From: an uncultured Verrucomicrobiota bacterium
Lineage (GTDB): Bacteria > Verrucomicrobiota > Verrucomicrobiia > Limisphaerales > UBA1100
Length of the DNA stretch: 44,591 nt
Direction of reading: 5' to 3'
Assembly (NCBI GenBank): GCA_902551155.1
Contig: CACDBG010000012.1
Coordinates: 1-44,591, forward strand
In this document: positions 19,331 through 31,601 of the stretch, one piece after another
Layout of the letters: the number at the start of each line of letters is the position of its first letter
Numbering within the stretch: the stretch's first letter is position 1
The notes under the pieces: generated by a model
Told to the model about the DNA's origin: nothing
The model's database searches: none
What the model saw: the letters and a program-made list of their open reading frames with translations, nothing else
Made by a program: the position numbers and the translations under genes

Positions 19331-22006
19331 ATGCGGTATCTGAAGTACTATCTTTTATTTAGTTTAGTTTTTCCGAGTTTTCATGCGGTCAGTGCTGAGT
19401 TGGTAGGTGAGGCTAAATTTGATAAAGATGACAGATATTATCTGGCCGCCCTCAAGAGTATTGATAGTAAAGCATGGGCCAATGCGGCAAAGTGGTTCAA
19501 TAGGTTGCTTAAGGAATATCCAGATTTTGAAAAACGTTCAAAGGTCGTTCTTCTTCTAGCGCAGTCGCTCTATAAACAAGGGAATATAAAAGAAGCTTAC
19601 GGTATATTATCAAATAATAAGCAAGCCGCGGGAAAGTTCGCCGACGAATATATTTACTGGATGGCTGAGTGTCGCGTTAGGCAGGGTAATTACGCTGCTG
19701 CTGACCAACATTTTAATGAGTTGTTAGCGCGTTACCCAAATTCAGAGAGGGTTTTGGAAGCCACGGTGAATTCAGCGTTTACAGCTTCTGAACGTGAGGA
19801 TTGGCCGAGAGTGATCTCACTGTTACGCCCTGTCGATAGCGCATTTCAAATAAGGGCACAAAAGAATTTTGATTCGAAGGTTTTACAAGAAGGAGGTTTG
19901 CTTTTGGCTAAGGCGTTATTGGAGCAAAAAGACGGGATATCAGCTGAACTACTTTTGGATAGGTTTCCGGAGGAGCTTGGGTCAGAGTCAGGTTGGCGCC
20001 GAGCTATATTGTATGTTGATATATTAATATTTAATAAAAGCTTCGAGGAAGCAATTACTAAAATCAGTCGCTTGCGTGAAGCATTGAGGCAGGCAAAAGC
20101 TAATTCATCATGGCAATTGAGTGCAGCGAGAAAACATTCACAACTCTTGGAGGCGATGGGTGATTTGGACATGGCCGCTGAAGTTTATAATGAACTCATA
20201 GGTGAAGGTATTCAGGGGTATGGTAGAGCATATTCATGCTTAGATGCATCTAGACTATATGTGATGTCCGGAAAGTTCGATGATTCGGTTAGGTTGCTCA
20301 AAGTATTAGAAGGTATTTCGGATTCTAATTCTACGCTGGCACTTAGTCATCTTCTCATGGGGGAAATACAAATGAGTAAAAATCAACCTCTCGAATTTGA
20401 CGTTGCCCTAAAATTTTTCCAAGAAGCATCTAAATATAATATTCAAGGTGATCTGGGAGCCAGAATTTATATGAGGGTAGGCGAGTGTTTTTTAAGGAAA
20501 GGAGAGTATCAAGCGGCAGTTGAAGAATTTCATAAAGGCATGGATCGAGCAAGCGATTCGGTTATTTTAGCCAGAATGAACTATTTGGACGGTTTAGCTA
20601 AAGTCAATTTAGGTAGACTAGAAAATGCGAAGGATGTTTTCTCCAGAATAGTGAAGATATCAAATCCCAATAAACTGGGTTTGGATCGAATAAAAGATTG
20701 TGCAAATTGGATGTGGTTCAAATCAGCTATAGAGCAGTCGAATCTGGTTGAGGCGGATGCACTGCTTACGGGTGCGAGAGAAAATTTATCATCATTTTTT
20801 CCATATTTTTTATTGGGCATGGCTCAAGCACGCATAACAGCCGGACAATTAGATTTGGCGCAAGAGCATTTGATTGAATTTAACAATCAGAAGCAAGATC
20901 ATGATCTATTTGCCGCGGCGGAGATTGAAGCAATCAGGGTTCAAATAACTAAGGGGCAATGGGTTGATGCAATAAAGCTGTATGACAGATGGCTTAAAAA
21001 ATATCCTGAGCATAATATGAGGAGTAAAGTTTTGCTGGACCGTGCGTGGGCTTTAATGCGCTCGGGGAAAAAGGCTGATGCGACGAGGGCCTACGAGAAC
21101 CTAGCGTTTACCAAGGCGAAATCTCCTGAGGTTTATACGGCGAAAATTTGGTTGGCGGATCAATACTTTAATTCGATAACAAACCGTCTAGCGGCGGAAA
21201 AGATATATCAAGAGATTGCTTCGGAAACAAATTGCCCTCCATATTTAAGACATAGGTCTCAATTGATGGCAGGACGGGCGGCAATGGTTAGACAGGGTTA
21301 TGATGATGCAAAAAAGAGCTTTGTTGACTTGATAAATAACAAGGATGTATCCGGCCCTGAGCGTATTCAAGCAACATTTGCTCTCGGAGATTTGATTATG
21401 TTTGAGTTGAAATCATCACCCGTCAATTCTCCACAAGCCGAAAAAATACAAAACGAGAAAATTCACCAGTCAACAAACACATTGTTTGGGTTGACGCAGA
21501 TTGTGCAAACCAATCGGGTAGCAGCCCGGGCTTGGGGCAGGATCGGCGATATATCCCTAATGGTGGCACGTAAACGTGAATCTCATTATGTGCACGCTAA
21601 GGTGGCTTATGAAAAATCGAGATCCATTTCAGAACAGCAGTTAAAAGGTTTATCGGGTGCCGCCGATTATGATGATATTTTATATCAGGCGCTGATGGGG
21701 TTGGCTTATTGTTCAGATAGATCTACGATAGGCAGCGTTGGTGAAATACGTAAAGTTGCGCTAGAGGATGCACTCAAGAATGTTACTGATGTGTATGAAG
21801 ATAGTTACGGTCACCCCACCAAAAAGATTAATCTGTATTGGCGCGGGCAAAGCGGAGTTATGGCTATAAGGTTTCTCACTGAGTTAGATAGATATGATGA
21901 TGCACTGCGTAAGTATGATGAATTGGAAATATTATTTCCTAATATGCGGCCCTTTTTTAGGGAAAAAAAACAGCGACTGGAGGAACTTAGGGCTGCAAAT
22001 CCCTAA
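19331..22006 (+). CDS. Tetratricopeptide repeat protein with N-terminal signal peptide
   Basis: Repeated TPR-like helices (FNRLLKEYPDFEKRSKVVLLLAQSLYKQG, HFNELLARYPNSERV, YDRWLKKYPEHNMRSKVLLDRAWALMRSGKKADA); leader MRYLKYYLLFSLVFPSFHAVSA. Confidence 0.8.
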   Translation: MRYLKYYLLFSLVFPSFHAVSAELVGEAKFDKDDRYYLAALKSIDSKAWANAAKWFNRLLKEYPDFEKRSKVVLLLAQSLYKQGNIKEAYGILSNNKQAAGKFADEYIYWMAECRVRQGNYAAADQHFNELLARYPNSERVLEATVNSAFTASEREDWPRVISLLRPVDSAFQIRAQKNFDSKVLQEGGLLLAKALLEQKDGISAELLLDRFPEELGSESGWRRAILYVDILIFNKSFEEAITKISRLREALRQAKANSSWQLSAARKHSQLLEAMGDLDMAAEVYNELIGEGIQGYGRAYSCLDASRLYVMSGKFDDSVRLLKVLEGISDSNSTLALSHLLMGEIQMSKNQPLEFDVALKFFQEASKYNIQGDLGARIYMRVGECFLRKGEYQAAVEEFHKGMDRASDSVILARMNYLDGLAKVNLGRLENAKDVFSRIVKISNPNKLGLDRIKDCANWMWFKSAIEQSNLVEADALLTGARENLSSFFPYFLLGMAQARITAGQLDLAQEHLIEFNNQKQDHDLFAAAEIEAIRVQITKGQWVDAIKLYDRWLKKYPEHNMRSKVLLDRAWALMRSGKKADATRAYENLAFTKAKSPEVYTAKIWLADQYFNSITNRLAAEKIYQEIASETNCPPYLRHRSQLMAGRAAMVRQGYDDAKKSFVDLINNKDVSGPERIQATFALGDLIMFELKSSPVNSPQAEKIQNEKIHQSTNTLFGLTQIVQTNRVAARAWGRIGDISLMVARKRESHYVHAKVAYEKSRSISEQQLKGLSGAADYDDILYQALMGLAYCSDRSTIGSVGEIRKVALEDALKNVTDVYEDSYGHPTKKINLYWRGQSGVMAIRFLTELDRYDDALRKYDELEILFPNMRPFFREKKQRLEELRAANP

Positions 22007-22035
22007 TTATGAATAGGTTTTGAAAAACACAATAG

Positions 22036-23964
<1,929 letters not shown>

Positions 23965-24094
23965 TCCTACTCTTACGTTCTTTTCCAGATTCATATTAAG
24001 CTTTAAAGATAATTTGAATTTATATCCCCAGGAATCGACTTACTGTAGATATTTTGAAGGCGAATGCTTAACAAAGTTCGGGAAGATTAAGTGA

Positions 24095-24802
24095 ATGATT
24101 ATGTCGCTTGAAAAGACTATTGCTAAAAAGGTTGTGGTGATTACTGGGGTGAGTCGGGGTTTAGGCCGTGCAATGGCGAGGGAGTTTGTTGCTCAAGGTC
24201 ACACCGTGGCAGGGTGTAGCCGAAATGAAAAAAAAATTTTAGCTTTGGGGGAGGATCTTGGTGATTCAAACATATTTTCCCAGGTAAATGTGGCCGATGA
24301 CTTTTCTGTGCAGCAGTGGGCAGTTAAGGTGATCAAAGAATTGGGAGCGCCTGATTTATTGATAAACAATGCAGCTGTGATAAACAAAAATCAGTTTTTA
24401 TGGGAACTCAGCGCTGAGGGATTTAGTGAAGTGGTTGATGTAAACATCAAAGGTGTTGCTAATGTAATTCGTCATTTTGTTAAACCAATGGCAAAAGCAG
24501 GGAGAGGAGTAATTGTTAACTTCAGTTCCGGATGGGGCAGAAGTGCTTCTCCTGAGGTGGCACCATATTGTGCCACAAAATGGGCAATTGAAGGTATGAC
24601 CCAATCACTCGCCCAAGAATTACCAGAAGGGTTGGCGGCTGTGCCTTTAAATCCAGGTGTAATAAATACAGATATGCTCAGGAGTTGCTTTGGTCCTTCT
24701 GCAGCTGATTTGCCCTCTGCAGATGAATGGGCGACGATTGCAGTTCCCTTTTTATTAGGATTGAGTACCAAAAATAATGGTCAGTCGCTGACGGTCAGCT
24801 AG
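24095..24802 (+). CDS. SDR-family NAD(P)-dependent oxidoreductase
   Basis: VVVITGVSRGLGRAMAREF, LLINNAAVI, NFSSGWGRSASPEVAPYCATKWAIEGM (Ser...YxxxK). Confidence 0.88.
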   Translation: MIMSLEKTIAKKVVVITGVSRGLGRAMAREFVAQGHTVAGCSRNEKKILALGEDLGDSNIFSQVNVADDFSVQQWAVKVIKELGAPDLLINNAAVINKNQFLWELSAEGFSEVVDVNIKGVANVIRHFVKPMAKAGRGVIVNFSSGWGRSASPEVAPYCATKWAIEGMTQSLAQELPEGLAAVPLNPGVINTDMLRSCFGPSAADLPSADEWATIAVPFLLGLSTKNNGQSLTVS

Positions 24803-24845
24803 TTTCGACTTGTTCACAGGCTGTGAATTTGATAGTGTAATCCAA

Positions 24846-25118
24846 ATGGCAAATTCGCCACGTAAAAATGATCAACCCAAAAGCATGATGCTTGGAGTTG
24901 GGTTGGATTCCGACGGTCATAAACGAATCACCAAAGGGGAAAACTTTGCCCTAGTAGGTGGCTCAAAGGATACCCACGAAGAGATGACTGAAAAGGCGGT
25001 TAAAATAAACGAAAAGTTGGATGAACGCGGTAAGAGGTTGGAAGATGTTAGCCGTGAGGAGTTCGATGACATTGCCAACGATGTTGGGCTTCAACGTTTT
25101 GATCCTGATAAAAATTAA
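24846..25118 (+). CDS. Small hypothetical protein
   Basis: Intact ORF from ATG 24846 (MANSPRKNDQPKSMMLGVGLDSDGHKRITKGENFALVGG...), co-directional, charged soluble composition. Confidence 0.55.
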   Translation: MANSPRKNDQPKSMMLGVGLDSDGHKRITKGENFALVGGSKDTHEEMTEKAVKINEKLDERGKRLEDVSREEFDDIANDVGLQRFDPDKN

Positions 25119-25271
25119 TATAACCTAAATTGAGGTTCGTTATTATCTTTTTTCACCCTGTGGTTTTAATCAAAATATTCAGTTATTTGAATTTCTCGCA
25201 AAGTCACCATATGGATTCACAGGCCTTGGTGGTGATGTGAGAGGCAGGACAAGTATTGGCTACTAAAAGGT

Positions 25272-25305
25272 CTTCACCCGTCGACTTATTAGTCGGCGGG
25301 TGAAG
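25272..25305 (-). terminator. Strong hairpin just downstream of the mtfA-like stop; probable terminator
   Basis: CTTCACCCGTCGAC-TTATTA-GTCGGCGGGTGAAG: 14-bp stem with one wobble/mismatch, 6-nt loop; weak U-run only. Confidence 0.6.
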
Positions 25306-25307
25306 TA

Positions 25308-26129
25308 TCAATTCCAGGTCAGAGGGTCTACTTTATAATACTCTGCAAATAATTCGTAAAGTTCGGGGCGTTTCTTTTTGAGATAGTAGGGTTTTTCAAA
25401 AAATGTTTCAGTAGTAACACTAAAGAATTCGGCGGGGTTGGTTGCCCCATAGTAATCAATGACTGTCTTATCACCGCTTTCAACCTTTTTTTGTAAATCT
25501 GCAAATACTCGAGTGCAGACTTTCCTCCATTGTTTGTATTGTTCCTTGGATCCGAGTATCGGTGCTCCATCAGCTAGTCCGTCGGCCTGATCCAACTGGT
25601 GTGCGAATTCATGCAGAACTAAATTCCTGCCGTCTTTGGTGTTTTGAGCTCCGGATTTGGTATTATCCCAAGATAATACTACTAATCCTGATTCCCACGA
25701 TTGACCCAAAACTTGGATGTTTTTTTCTGTGTGTATGCCGCCATAGGCCTCTTGTTTTGTGGCAGTGTAACTCTTTGGTCGGATTATCACAGAACGTAAT
25801 TTATCAGGGAAAAATGTATTTTGATTTACTAAAAGTAGGCATGCTTGGGATGCAGTCAGTACACGAATTTCATCAGTGATTTTTAAGCCTTCAGCTCCTC
25901 GGATATCTATTCGCTCAATAAATAAAAGTGTAAGCTGCTCTAGTTGATCTTGTAATTCTTTTGGGAGCCGTAAATAGAGCGGCCATTGTTTTTCGAGTAT
26001 TGATTTCCACTCAGTTGGGAAAGGTTTTCGTGGTGCATCGATTTGGGGTTGGAGTGATTTTTTAGCCAAAAATTTTGAAGACAGTATGGCTGTCAATAAA
26101 ATTAAAATTATAATGGTGGTCTCTAACAT
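25308..26129 (-). CDS. MtfA-like zinc-dependent peptidase (M90-type)
   Basis: N-terminal TM helix, HEFAHQLDQADG (HExxH), FFSVTTETFFEKP. Confidence 0.85.
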   Translation of the reverse strand: MLETTIIILILLTAILSSKFLAKKSLQPQIDAPRKPFPTEWKSILEKQWPLYLRLPKELQDQLEQLTLLFIERIDIRGAEGLKITDEIRVLTASQACLLLVNQNTFFPDKLRSVIIRPKSYTATKQEAYGGIHTEKNIQVLGQSWESGLVVLSWDNTKSGAQNTKDGRNLVLHEFAHQLDQADGLADGAPILGSKEQYKQWRKVCTRVFADLQKKVESGDKTVIDYYGATNPAEFFSVTTETFFEKPYYLKKKRPELYELFAEYYKVDPLTWN

Positions 26130-26132
26130 CTT

Positions 26133-28463
26133 TTAGTTACTTGGCCATTTGAGATGTCTGTGAAGAAAGTCAAATGTTCCTTTGCCATTTATTGTATGTG
26201 GTCCTTGGAAGAATTCTATTTCAGTTTTTTCTGGGATATCAAGGGCGGCGTACAACCTTCGAACCTTGGCATATTCGTAAGCTACCCATTCATCAGGTGC
26301 GACACCATCTTTATGTCCGCGTTCGACCATGAAAGGTCTGGGTGCTATGAGTGCAGCCATCTCCGCATAGTTAAATGTGTGGCCAAGGTTGTATTCAAAG
26401 ATTTCATATTCTCCCGTGTATAGATAACTGTAACGCCAATCTGTTGTAGTGTTTTTTTTGATCCATTCATTAAAATCAGCTGAACATATAGAAAGACAGT
26501 ATCGTGGGATCAATGCTGGTACTCTCATTGCTGTTTTGCCTCCATATGACAATCCGTAGAAACCGATTCTGTTTTTATCGACGTATGGAAGGGTTTCCAG
26601 CCAATCTATGATCCGGTTGTGTTGAGGTATAATGACCGAGAATAGTGTTTTTCCCAATGGGTTTGCTTTACGTTGTAAAACACGAAATGCATCCTGTCCA
26701 CGGTAGGGATTATGTGGAGCAAAAACAACAAAACCCCGATCAGCTAACTCCGCGGAAAAACCCTTATATGGACCAAATGCCCTCGATTTAGGATCGCGGG
26801 TTATAGTGTCATTAGGCACCCCCTCCAGTCCATGCTGACAGACAACGACTGGCCGTTTCTCCCCTGGTTCAATGCCTTTTGGTGTAAGCAGGTATCCCCA
26901 CGCAAAAACGTCCTTCCAAACGTCCAAAACGATTTCATGACATGTCCATTTACCAGTTTCCAATATCTTTCTACTTCTAGGATTAATCGGAAGATTAGCA
27001 TTGGGGAACTTCCCGATGACTTCATTCCAGAATCGCTCTTTGTGTTTATCGGTTTGCTTGTTCCAGGTAGAAGGTTTTTCATACCGGAAAGATTTCCAAA
27101 AATTTTCTTGTCTGCGGTATTCAGAAAAACGAAGAAGCCTTTGTGTATGATCAACCAATTGTATTACCTGCCGTTTTTGCCGGTCAGTTGGCGCTTCTAT
27201 TTTATGGTTGAGTGGTTTAGGTCGTAAATTTATCTCTTTAGTTGATATATTGAGCTCTTTTAAAAATTTCTTTATGGAGGTTGGGTTACAAAAATTATCT
27301 ACCGGAATTTTTTTATTTATTCCATCTTGGGTACTGTAAAGATGTATGTAATTATTTTTAAAACCGAGGTTTCTGGCTCTTAGAAATTCTGATTCAACTA
27401 GATGGGTTGCTGGGGTGGCTAATATTCCAGGGGCAGCTCCTCCACGGCGGCCTCGTCTGGCCATGGGGGGGGCATCAATTTGCTTAATGCTACTATGTTC
27501 TACGATTAGGGTCCGGGGGCATATTAGGCTGGCAATCTCAGCATCGCCAAATTGTTCTAGTAGGCCAAACACATTTCTGTATATAGGTTCATTCCAGATT
27601 CTGTCGCGTTCGCAAAAATAACCACTTACCATAGTTGCTTTTACGCGGTTATCTATGGCCGCCGCATAGAATCCTATGAGAGCTCCCTCATTATAGCCCA
27701 CTATTCCAATTGGAATTACATTGGGTGTCTTTGAGTTTTCTAAATTAAACCAATTTATTGCTGCTCGTATTTTTTGTACTTCGTAGCCGATTATATGACG
27801 ACCCATTTCAAATGCCTGACGGTAGATCCATTCCCGGTGGGTTTGGTTTGTATATGCTATTCCTTCAGCGCCTGAAAATTCATCGTCACGATTAATGAGT
27901 GTTGGTACCAATACCTGACAGCCTGCAATTGCTAGATGACGAGCAAATTGTGATTCGGGATTTATGCCGGGACTTAATCCTGCTATCTGTTCCGGGGTTT
28001 GGTCAGCGTCGGGAAGGGCAATGATGCGACCTCGGATAGGGCCAATGGGGTTAATTAATAAACCTTCCCCAGTGACGCCTTTGAAGACCGGCCAATAAAC
28101 AGAGTGTACTTCCATATGCTCATCTTTATATCGAAGCGAGCTGGTTGTTGTATTTGAGTTTAGGCCAAGACTTTTAAAAGGGATTAGTTCATCGGTAGCA
28201 CCAATGCAAAATTGAAAATGTTTTCTATTTTTTTCTATCGATTTTACGTATGCCTCATCTGATGTATTATTACGATTCCAGAAATTTTTACGGAGTTTCC
28301 GTGACAATTGGATTTTTTTATCCAGAAAAATGCTGATTCCGGAAACCATGCGAACAGACAAATCTCCATCCATTTCCAACGGGCGTGTATGTGGGAATTC
28401 TTCGCCTTCTAATGAAATACTTAGAAATAAAACTATTAAAGAGATGGCAAGGTTCATGCCCAA
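26133..28463 (-). CDS. Secreted two-domain alpha/beta hydrolase (acetylxylan esterase / dienelactone hydrolase-like)
   Basis: Signal peptide; C-terminal GLSYGG nucleophile elbow and HG oxyanion motif (VVVCQHGLEG); second hydrolase-like N-terminal half with GYNEG. Confidence 0.75.
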   Translation of the reverse strand: MGMNLAISLIVLFLSISLEGEEFPHTRPLEMDGDLSVRMVSGISIFLDKKIQLSRKLRKNFWNRNNTSDEAYVKSIEKNRKHFQFCIGATDELIPFKSLGLNSNTTTSSLRYKDEHMEVHSVYWPVFKGVTGEGLLINPIGPIRGRIIALPDADQTPEQIAGLSPGINPESQFARHLAIAGCQVLVPTLINRDDEFSGAEGIAYTNQTHREWIYRQAFEMGRHIIGYEVQKIRAAINWFNLENSKTPNVIPIGIVGYNEGALIGFYAAAIDNRVKATMVSGYFCERDRIWNEPIYRNVFGLLEQFGDAEIASLICPRTLIVEHSSIKQIDAPPMARRGRRGGAAPGILATPATHLVESEFLRARNLGFKNNYIHLYSTQDGINKKIPVDNFCNPTSIKKFLKELNISTKEINLRPKPLNHKIEAPTDRQKRQVIQLVDHTQRLLRFSEYRRQENFWKSFRYEKPSTWNKQTDKHKERFWNEVIGKFPNANLPINPRSRKILETGKWTCHEIVLDVWKDVFAWGYLLTPKGIEPGEKRPVVVCQHGLEGVPNDTITRDPKSRAFGPYKGFSAELADRGFVVFAPHNPYRGQDAFRVLQRKANPLGKTLFSVIIPQHNRIIDWLETLPYVDKNRIGFYGLSYGGKTAMRVPALIPRYCLSICSADFNEWIKKNTTTDWRYSYLYTGEYEIFEYNLGHTFNYAEMAALIAPRPFMVERGHKDGVAPDEWVAYEYAKVRRLYAALDIPEKTEIEFFQGPHTINGKGTFDFLHRHLKWPSN

Positions 28464-28500
28464 TGCCAGCTATTTGTTCCAATCTTGTCAATGAAAACGC

Positions 28501-30369
28501 TTAGCTATGCTCACCGACGCTGGCCAACTCTTGATTGTTATTTGCATCTAAAATCATGAATTGTTCAGCGTGGAAAGCTGTCTCAGCTCTAAATTCGAGT
28601 TTTACTAGGTATTTCTTTTCAAAATTAATTATCAAATCTTCATCTTCCCTGCGGAGTCTATCCAAAACATTTGGGTTTACCACAATTCGAAGGATGAAAT
28701 CTGATTCGTCTTGGTCACGTCCTCTGAGAATTTCTGTGAGTTTGCGTTGAATTTCAACACTCATTGTGACGGGGCTCTTTATGTTGCCACGTCCATTGCA
28801 ATAATGACATTCGTCATGAAATGTAGATTGAACGCTTTCGGAATGTCTTTGGCGCGTCATTTCCATTAGCCCTAGTTGTGAAATCGGCAATACGTGGGTT
28901 TTTGCTTTATCATTCCTGAGGCACTCCTTTACCTTGTTTCCTACTTTATCCCGATCACGTCGGTTTTTCATGTCAATGAAGTCGATTACAATCAACCCTC
29001 CCATATTCCTTAACTTGAGTTGACGGCAAATTTCTTCAGCGGCTTCTAAATTTACCCGAAGAATTGTGCTTCCTTGATCTTTCCCTCCGCCTTTGTGACT
29101 TCCGGTATTAACATCGATAGCTACCAATGCTTCAGTTTCATCAATCACAAGAGCTCCGCCGCTCTTGAGGCTGACTTTTCTTGAAAAGGCCTGTTCTAGC
29201 TGCTTAGTAATTCCATGCTTGTCAAAAATGGGTTGCGCATCCGTGTAAAGTTGAATTTTTTTCTTTGATTGTTTTGAGATTTTGCCAACGAGTTCCTCCA
29301 TTCTGGTAAAAGCATCCCGATTATCGATAAGAATTCGATCTACGTCTTCGGTTAAAAAATCTCGGACTGTACGTTCTATCAAATCGGGTTCTCTAAATAC
29401 ACAGGAGGGAGCCTTATTAGAATTGATATTATTTTCTACTTTTTCCCATTGATCCATTAAGATTGCTAAGTCTCTTACAAAATAACCTTTACGGCGGCCT
29501 TCTCCGGCTGTGCGTAAGATTGCCCCCATGTTGCTAGGGATATTGAGAGATTGGAGAATTGATTTAAGTCGTTTGCGCTCTTTTGGATCTTGTATCTTTT
29601 TTGAAATACCCAGTTGGTCAGAGTATGGCAGCAGGACGAGAAATCTTCCTGGGATAGATAAATGCGTAGTGGCACGGGGGCCTTTGGTGCCGATAGGGCC
29701 TTTTTGGATTTGCAGTACAATATCGCTGCCTGCTGGATATTTCTTTGGAATATCTTTTTTTGATATGCGAGGTATTTTCCGGCGACCTCCCTTTCGTTCA
29801 ATAACTTCATACTGTTTTTCAAGGTTTGCTGGAAGTATGTCCCAGTAGTGGAGGAATGCGTTTTTGTCTATGCCGATATCAACAAAAGCGGCTTCTAATC
29901 GGTTTTCTAGGTTTCGTACTTTACCTTTATATATACTCGCCACTATACGTTCGTCATTGTTTCTTTCCATTGTGAAATCTTCCAGTTGGCTAGATTTCAT
30001 TATGGCAATACGCGTTTCTAAGCTCTCAGCACTAATAATAATTTCTCTTCCCGATGGTTTTTTGGGGAGCAGTTTCTGTATAAACCTTTTTACCTTTCCG
30101 ACAAAGCCTGGCTCTTCCTCTTTCTCCCTGTTTTTAGGTATTGTCTCTTTTTGTTTGGATGGTTCAGGTGCGGGCTTAACACCAAAGGCCTTGTTTTCTG
30201 ATTTTAAAATTTCATCTTCATGACCATGGTTGAATATTGGCTCGTCTAGGATTCTCCCGTTTTCCATGTCTTCACGGCCTTTTTCTTTTTTAGGAATTTG
30301 GCTTCGCATGCCGCCTGTAGGGCGGAAGTTTTGACGTTTCTTTCTCGTGCCGAAATTTTTATTACTCAT
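28501..30369 (-). CDS. Ribonuclease E/G family protein
   Basis: S1-like N-term (RIVASIYKGKVRNLENRLEAAFVDIGIDKNAFLH), ALVAIDVNTGSHKGGG, GLIVIDFIDMKNRRDRDKV, CHYCNGRG. Confidence 0.94.
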   Translation of the reverse strand: MSNKNFGTRKKRQNFRPTGGMRSQIPKKEKGREDMENGRILDEPIFNHGHEDEILKSENKAFGVKPAPEPSKQKETIPKNREKEEEPGFVGKVKRFIQKLLPKKPSGREIIISAESLETRIAIMKSSQLEDFTMERNNDERIVASIYKGKVRNLENRLEAAFVDIGIDKNAFLHYWDILPANLEKQYEVIERKGGRRKIPRISKKDIPKKYPAGSDIVLQIQKGPIGTKGPRATTHLSIPGRFLVLLPYSDQLGISKKIQDPKERKRLKSILQSLNIPSNMGAILRTAGEGRRKGYFVRDLAILMDQWEKVENNINSNKAPSCVFREPDLIERTVRDFLTEDVDRILIDNRDAFTRMEELVGKISKQSKKKIQLYTDAQPIFDKHGITKQLEQAFSRKVSLKSGGALVIDETEALVAIDVNTGSHKGGGKDQGSTILRVNLEAAEEICRQLKLRNMGGLIVIDFIDMKNRRDRDKVGNKVKECLRNDKAKTHVLPISQLGLMEMTRQRHSESVQSTFHDECHYCNGRGNIKSPVTMSVEIQRKLTEILRGRDQDESDFILRIVVNPNVLDRLRREDEDLIINFEKKYLVKLEFRAETAFHAEQFMILDANNNQELASVGEHS

Positions 30370-30377
30370 AATTTAAA

Positions 30378-31601
30378 TTATATTGTCTTTTGGTATAGCT
30401 TAATGTTTTGCAGAAGCCCTAAGGCTGCTAACGAACAGATCACAGACGAACCGCCTGAGCTCAGTAGGGGGAGGGGTAGGCCTGTGACAGGCACCATGCG
30501 TATGTTCATGCCGATATTAACAAATACGTGGAAGAACATCATTGTTACCACTCCCATGGCAAGAATCCTACCCAGCCGGTCACGACTTCGGATCGCGGTT
30601 CTAATTCCAACAGCAATGATTGTTCCGTACAATAAGATCACTGCAGTGCTGCCGATAAATCCACTTTCCTCAGCGATGACTGAAAAAATAAAATCATTGT
30701 GGGCTACTCCTCTTGGTAAATATCCGTATGTGTTTTGTATTCCATTCTTCCAGCCTTTGCCAGTGAGTCCGCCAGATCCGACAGAAATCATAGCTTGAAC
30801 TACATTATAGGAATCCTGTTTTTGTAGAGCTCGTGCGCGGCTTATTTCTGTATTTGTGGCGTTGGGGCCTGCGTAATGTTTGGCATAATCTACGCCAAAA
30901 TATACCATCAATCTGCGTTTTTGATGGTCAGGTAGTCGGATTGGCTTCCACTCGTTGGGTACAAAAAAGACATACGCTAGGGCAAGGACTGTTAAAATTG
31001 TTGCTCCGCCTACAAGTTTTTTCATAAATCCCCAAGGCGCTCCGGCAACGTACATCATCACGAGTCCTGTGGGAAGGATCATTAGCGACGTGCCAAGATC
31101 TGGCTCCATTAGTATTAAGGCAAATGGAAGCATGGCTAATCCGATTCCTTTTAGAAGCACTCTGGAATCAGATAACTCTCTCCTTGGTCGACTTAAGAAT
31201 TGCGCTAAAGCCAAAACAAAAGCGACTTTGGCCATTTCTGACGGTTGGAACTGTGTAAAGCCAAGGTCGAACCACCTTCGGGCTCCATAGCGCATGGAGC
31301 CAATGCCGGGAATTAAGACCAGTGTCAGCATGGTGATATTAAGCCAATAGAAAACGTATGCCCACCGTGCTATCTGGTTGTAATCTTTCAGGCAAAGAAC
31401 AAATGCAATGGTCACCCCTGCAAGATAAAAAATACCCTGCTTGAAGTAGGGTTGTTTTATCAGTGTGGAAGAAGAGAAAAGCTCATTGTTGTACGTTGCG
31501 CTGTAAACGAAGAGTAGACCGAAAGTCATTAGGCCAAACAAAGCAATTAATAGTACCTTATCAACACGATTCCAGGGTAATATTTGAGTCAAAAAATTCA
31601 T
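30378..31601 (-). CDS. rodA: Rod shape-determining protein RodA (SEDS glycosyltransferase)
   Basis: QPSEMAKVAFVLALAQFL, EPDLGTSLMI, VPVTGLPLPLLSSGGSS. Confidence 0.95.
   Translation of the reverse strand: MNFLTQILPWNRVDKVLLIALFGLMTFGLLFVYSATYNNELFSSSTLIKQPYFKQGIFYLAGVTIAFVLCLKDYNQIARWAYVFYWLNITMLTLVLIPGIGSMRYGARRWFDLGFTQFQPSEMAKVAFVLALAQFLSRPRRELSDSRVLLKGIGLAMLPFALILMEPDLGTSLMILPTGLVMMYVAGAPWGFMKKLVGGATILTVLALAYVFFVPNEWKPIRLPDHQKRRLMVYFGVDYAKHYAGPNATNTEISRARALQKQDSYNVVQAMISVGSGGLTGKGWKNGIQNTYGYLPRGVAHNDFIFSVIAEESGFIGSTAVILLYGTIIAVGIRTAIRSRDRLGRILAMGVVTMMFFHVFVNIGMNIRMVPVTGLPLPLLSSGGSSVICSLAALGLLQNIKLYQKTI

Noticed and set aside
25272-25305. Inverted repeat as a possible CRISPR or mobile-element end
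   Set aside because: Single copy, no repeats or transposase nearby; best explained as a hairpin terminator
28535-30223. Several 70-120 aa + strand ORFs antisense to the RNase E/G gene
   Set aside because: Shadow ORFs of a convincing long CDS; low-complexity Ser/Phe-rich translations
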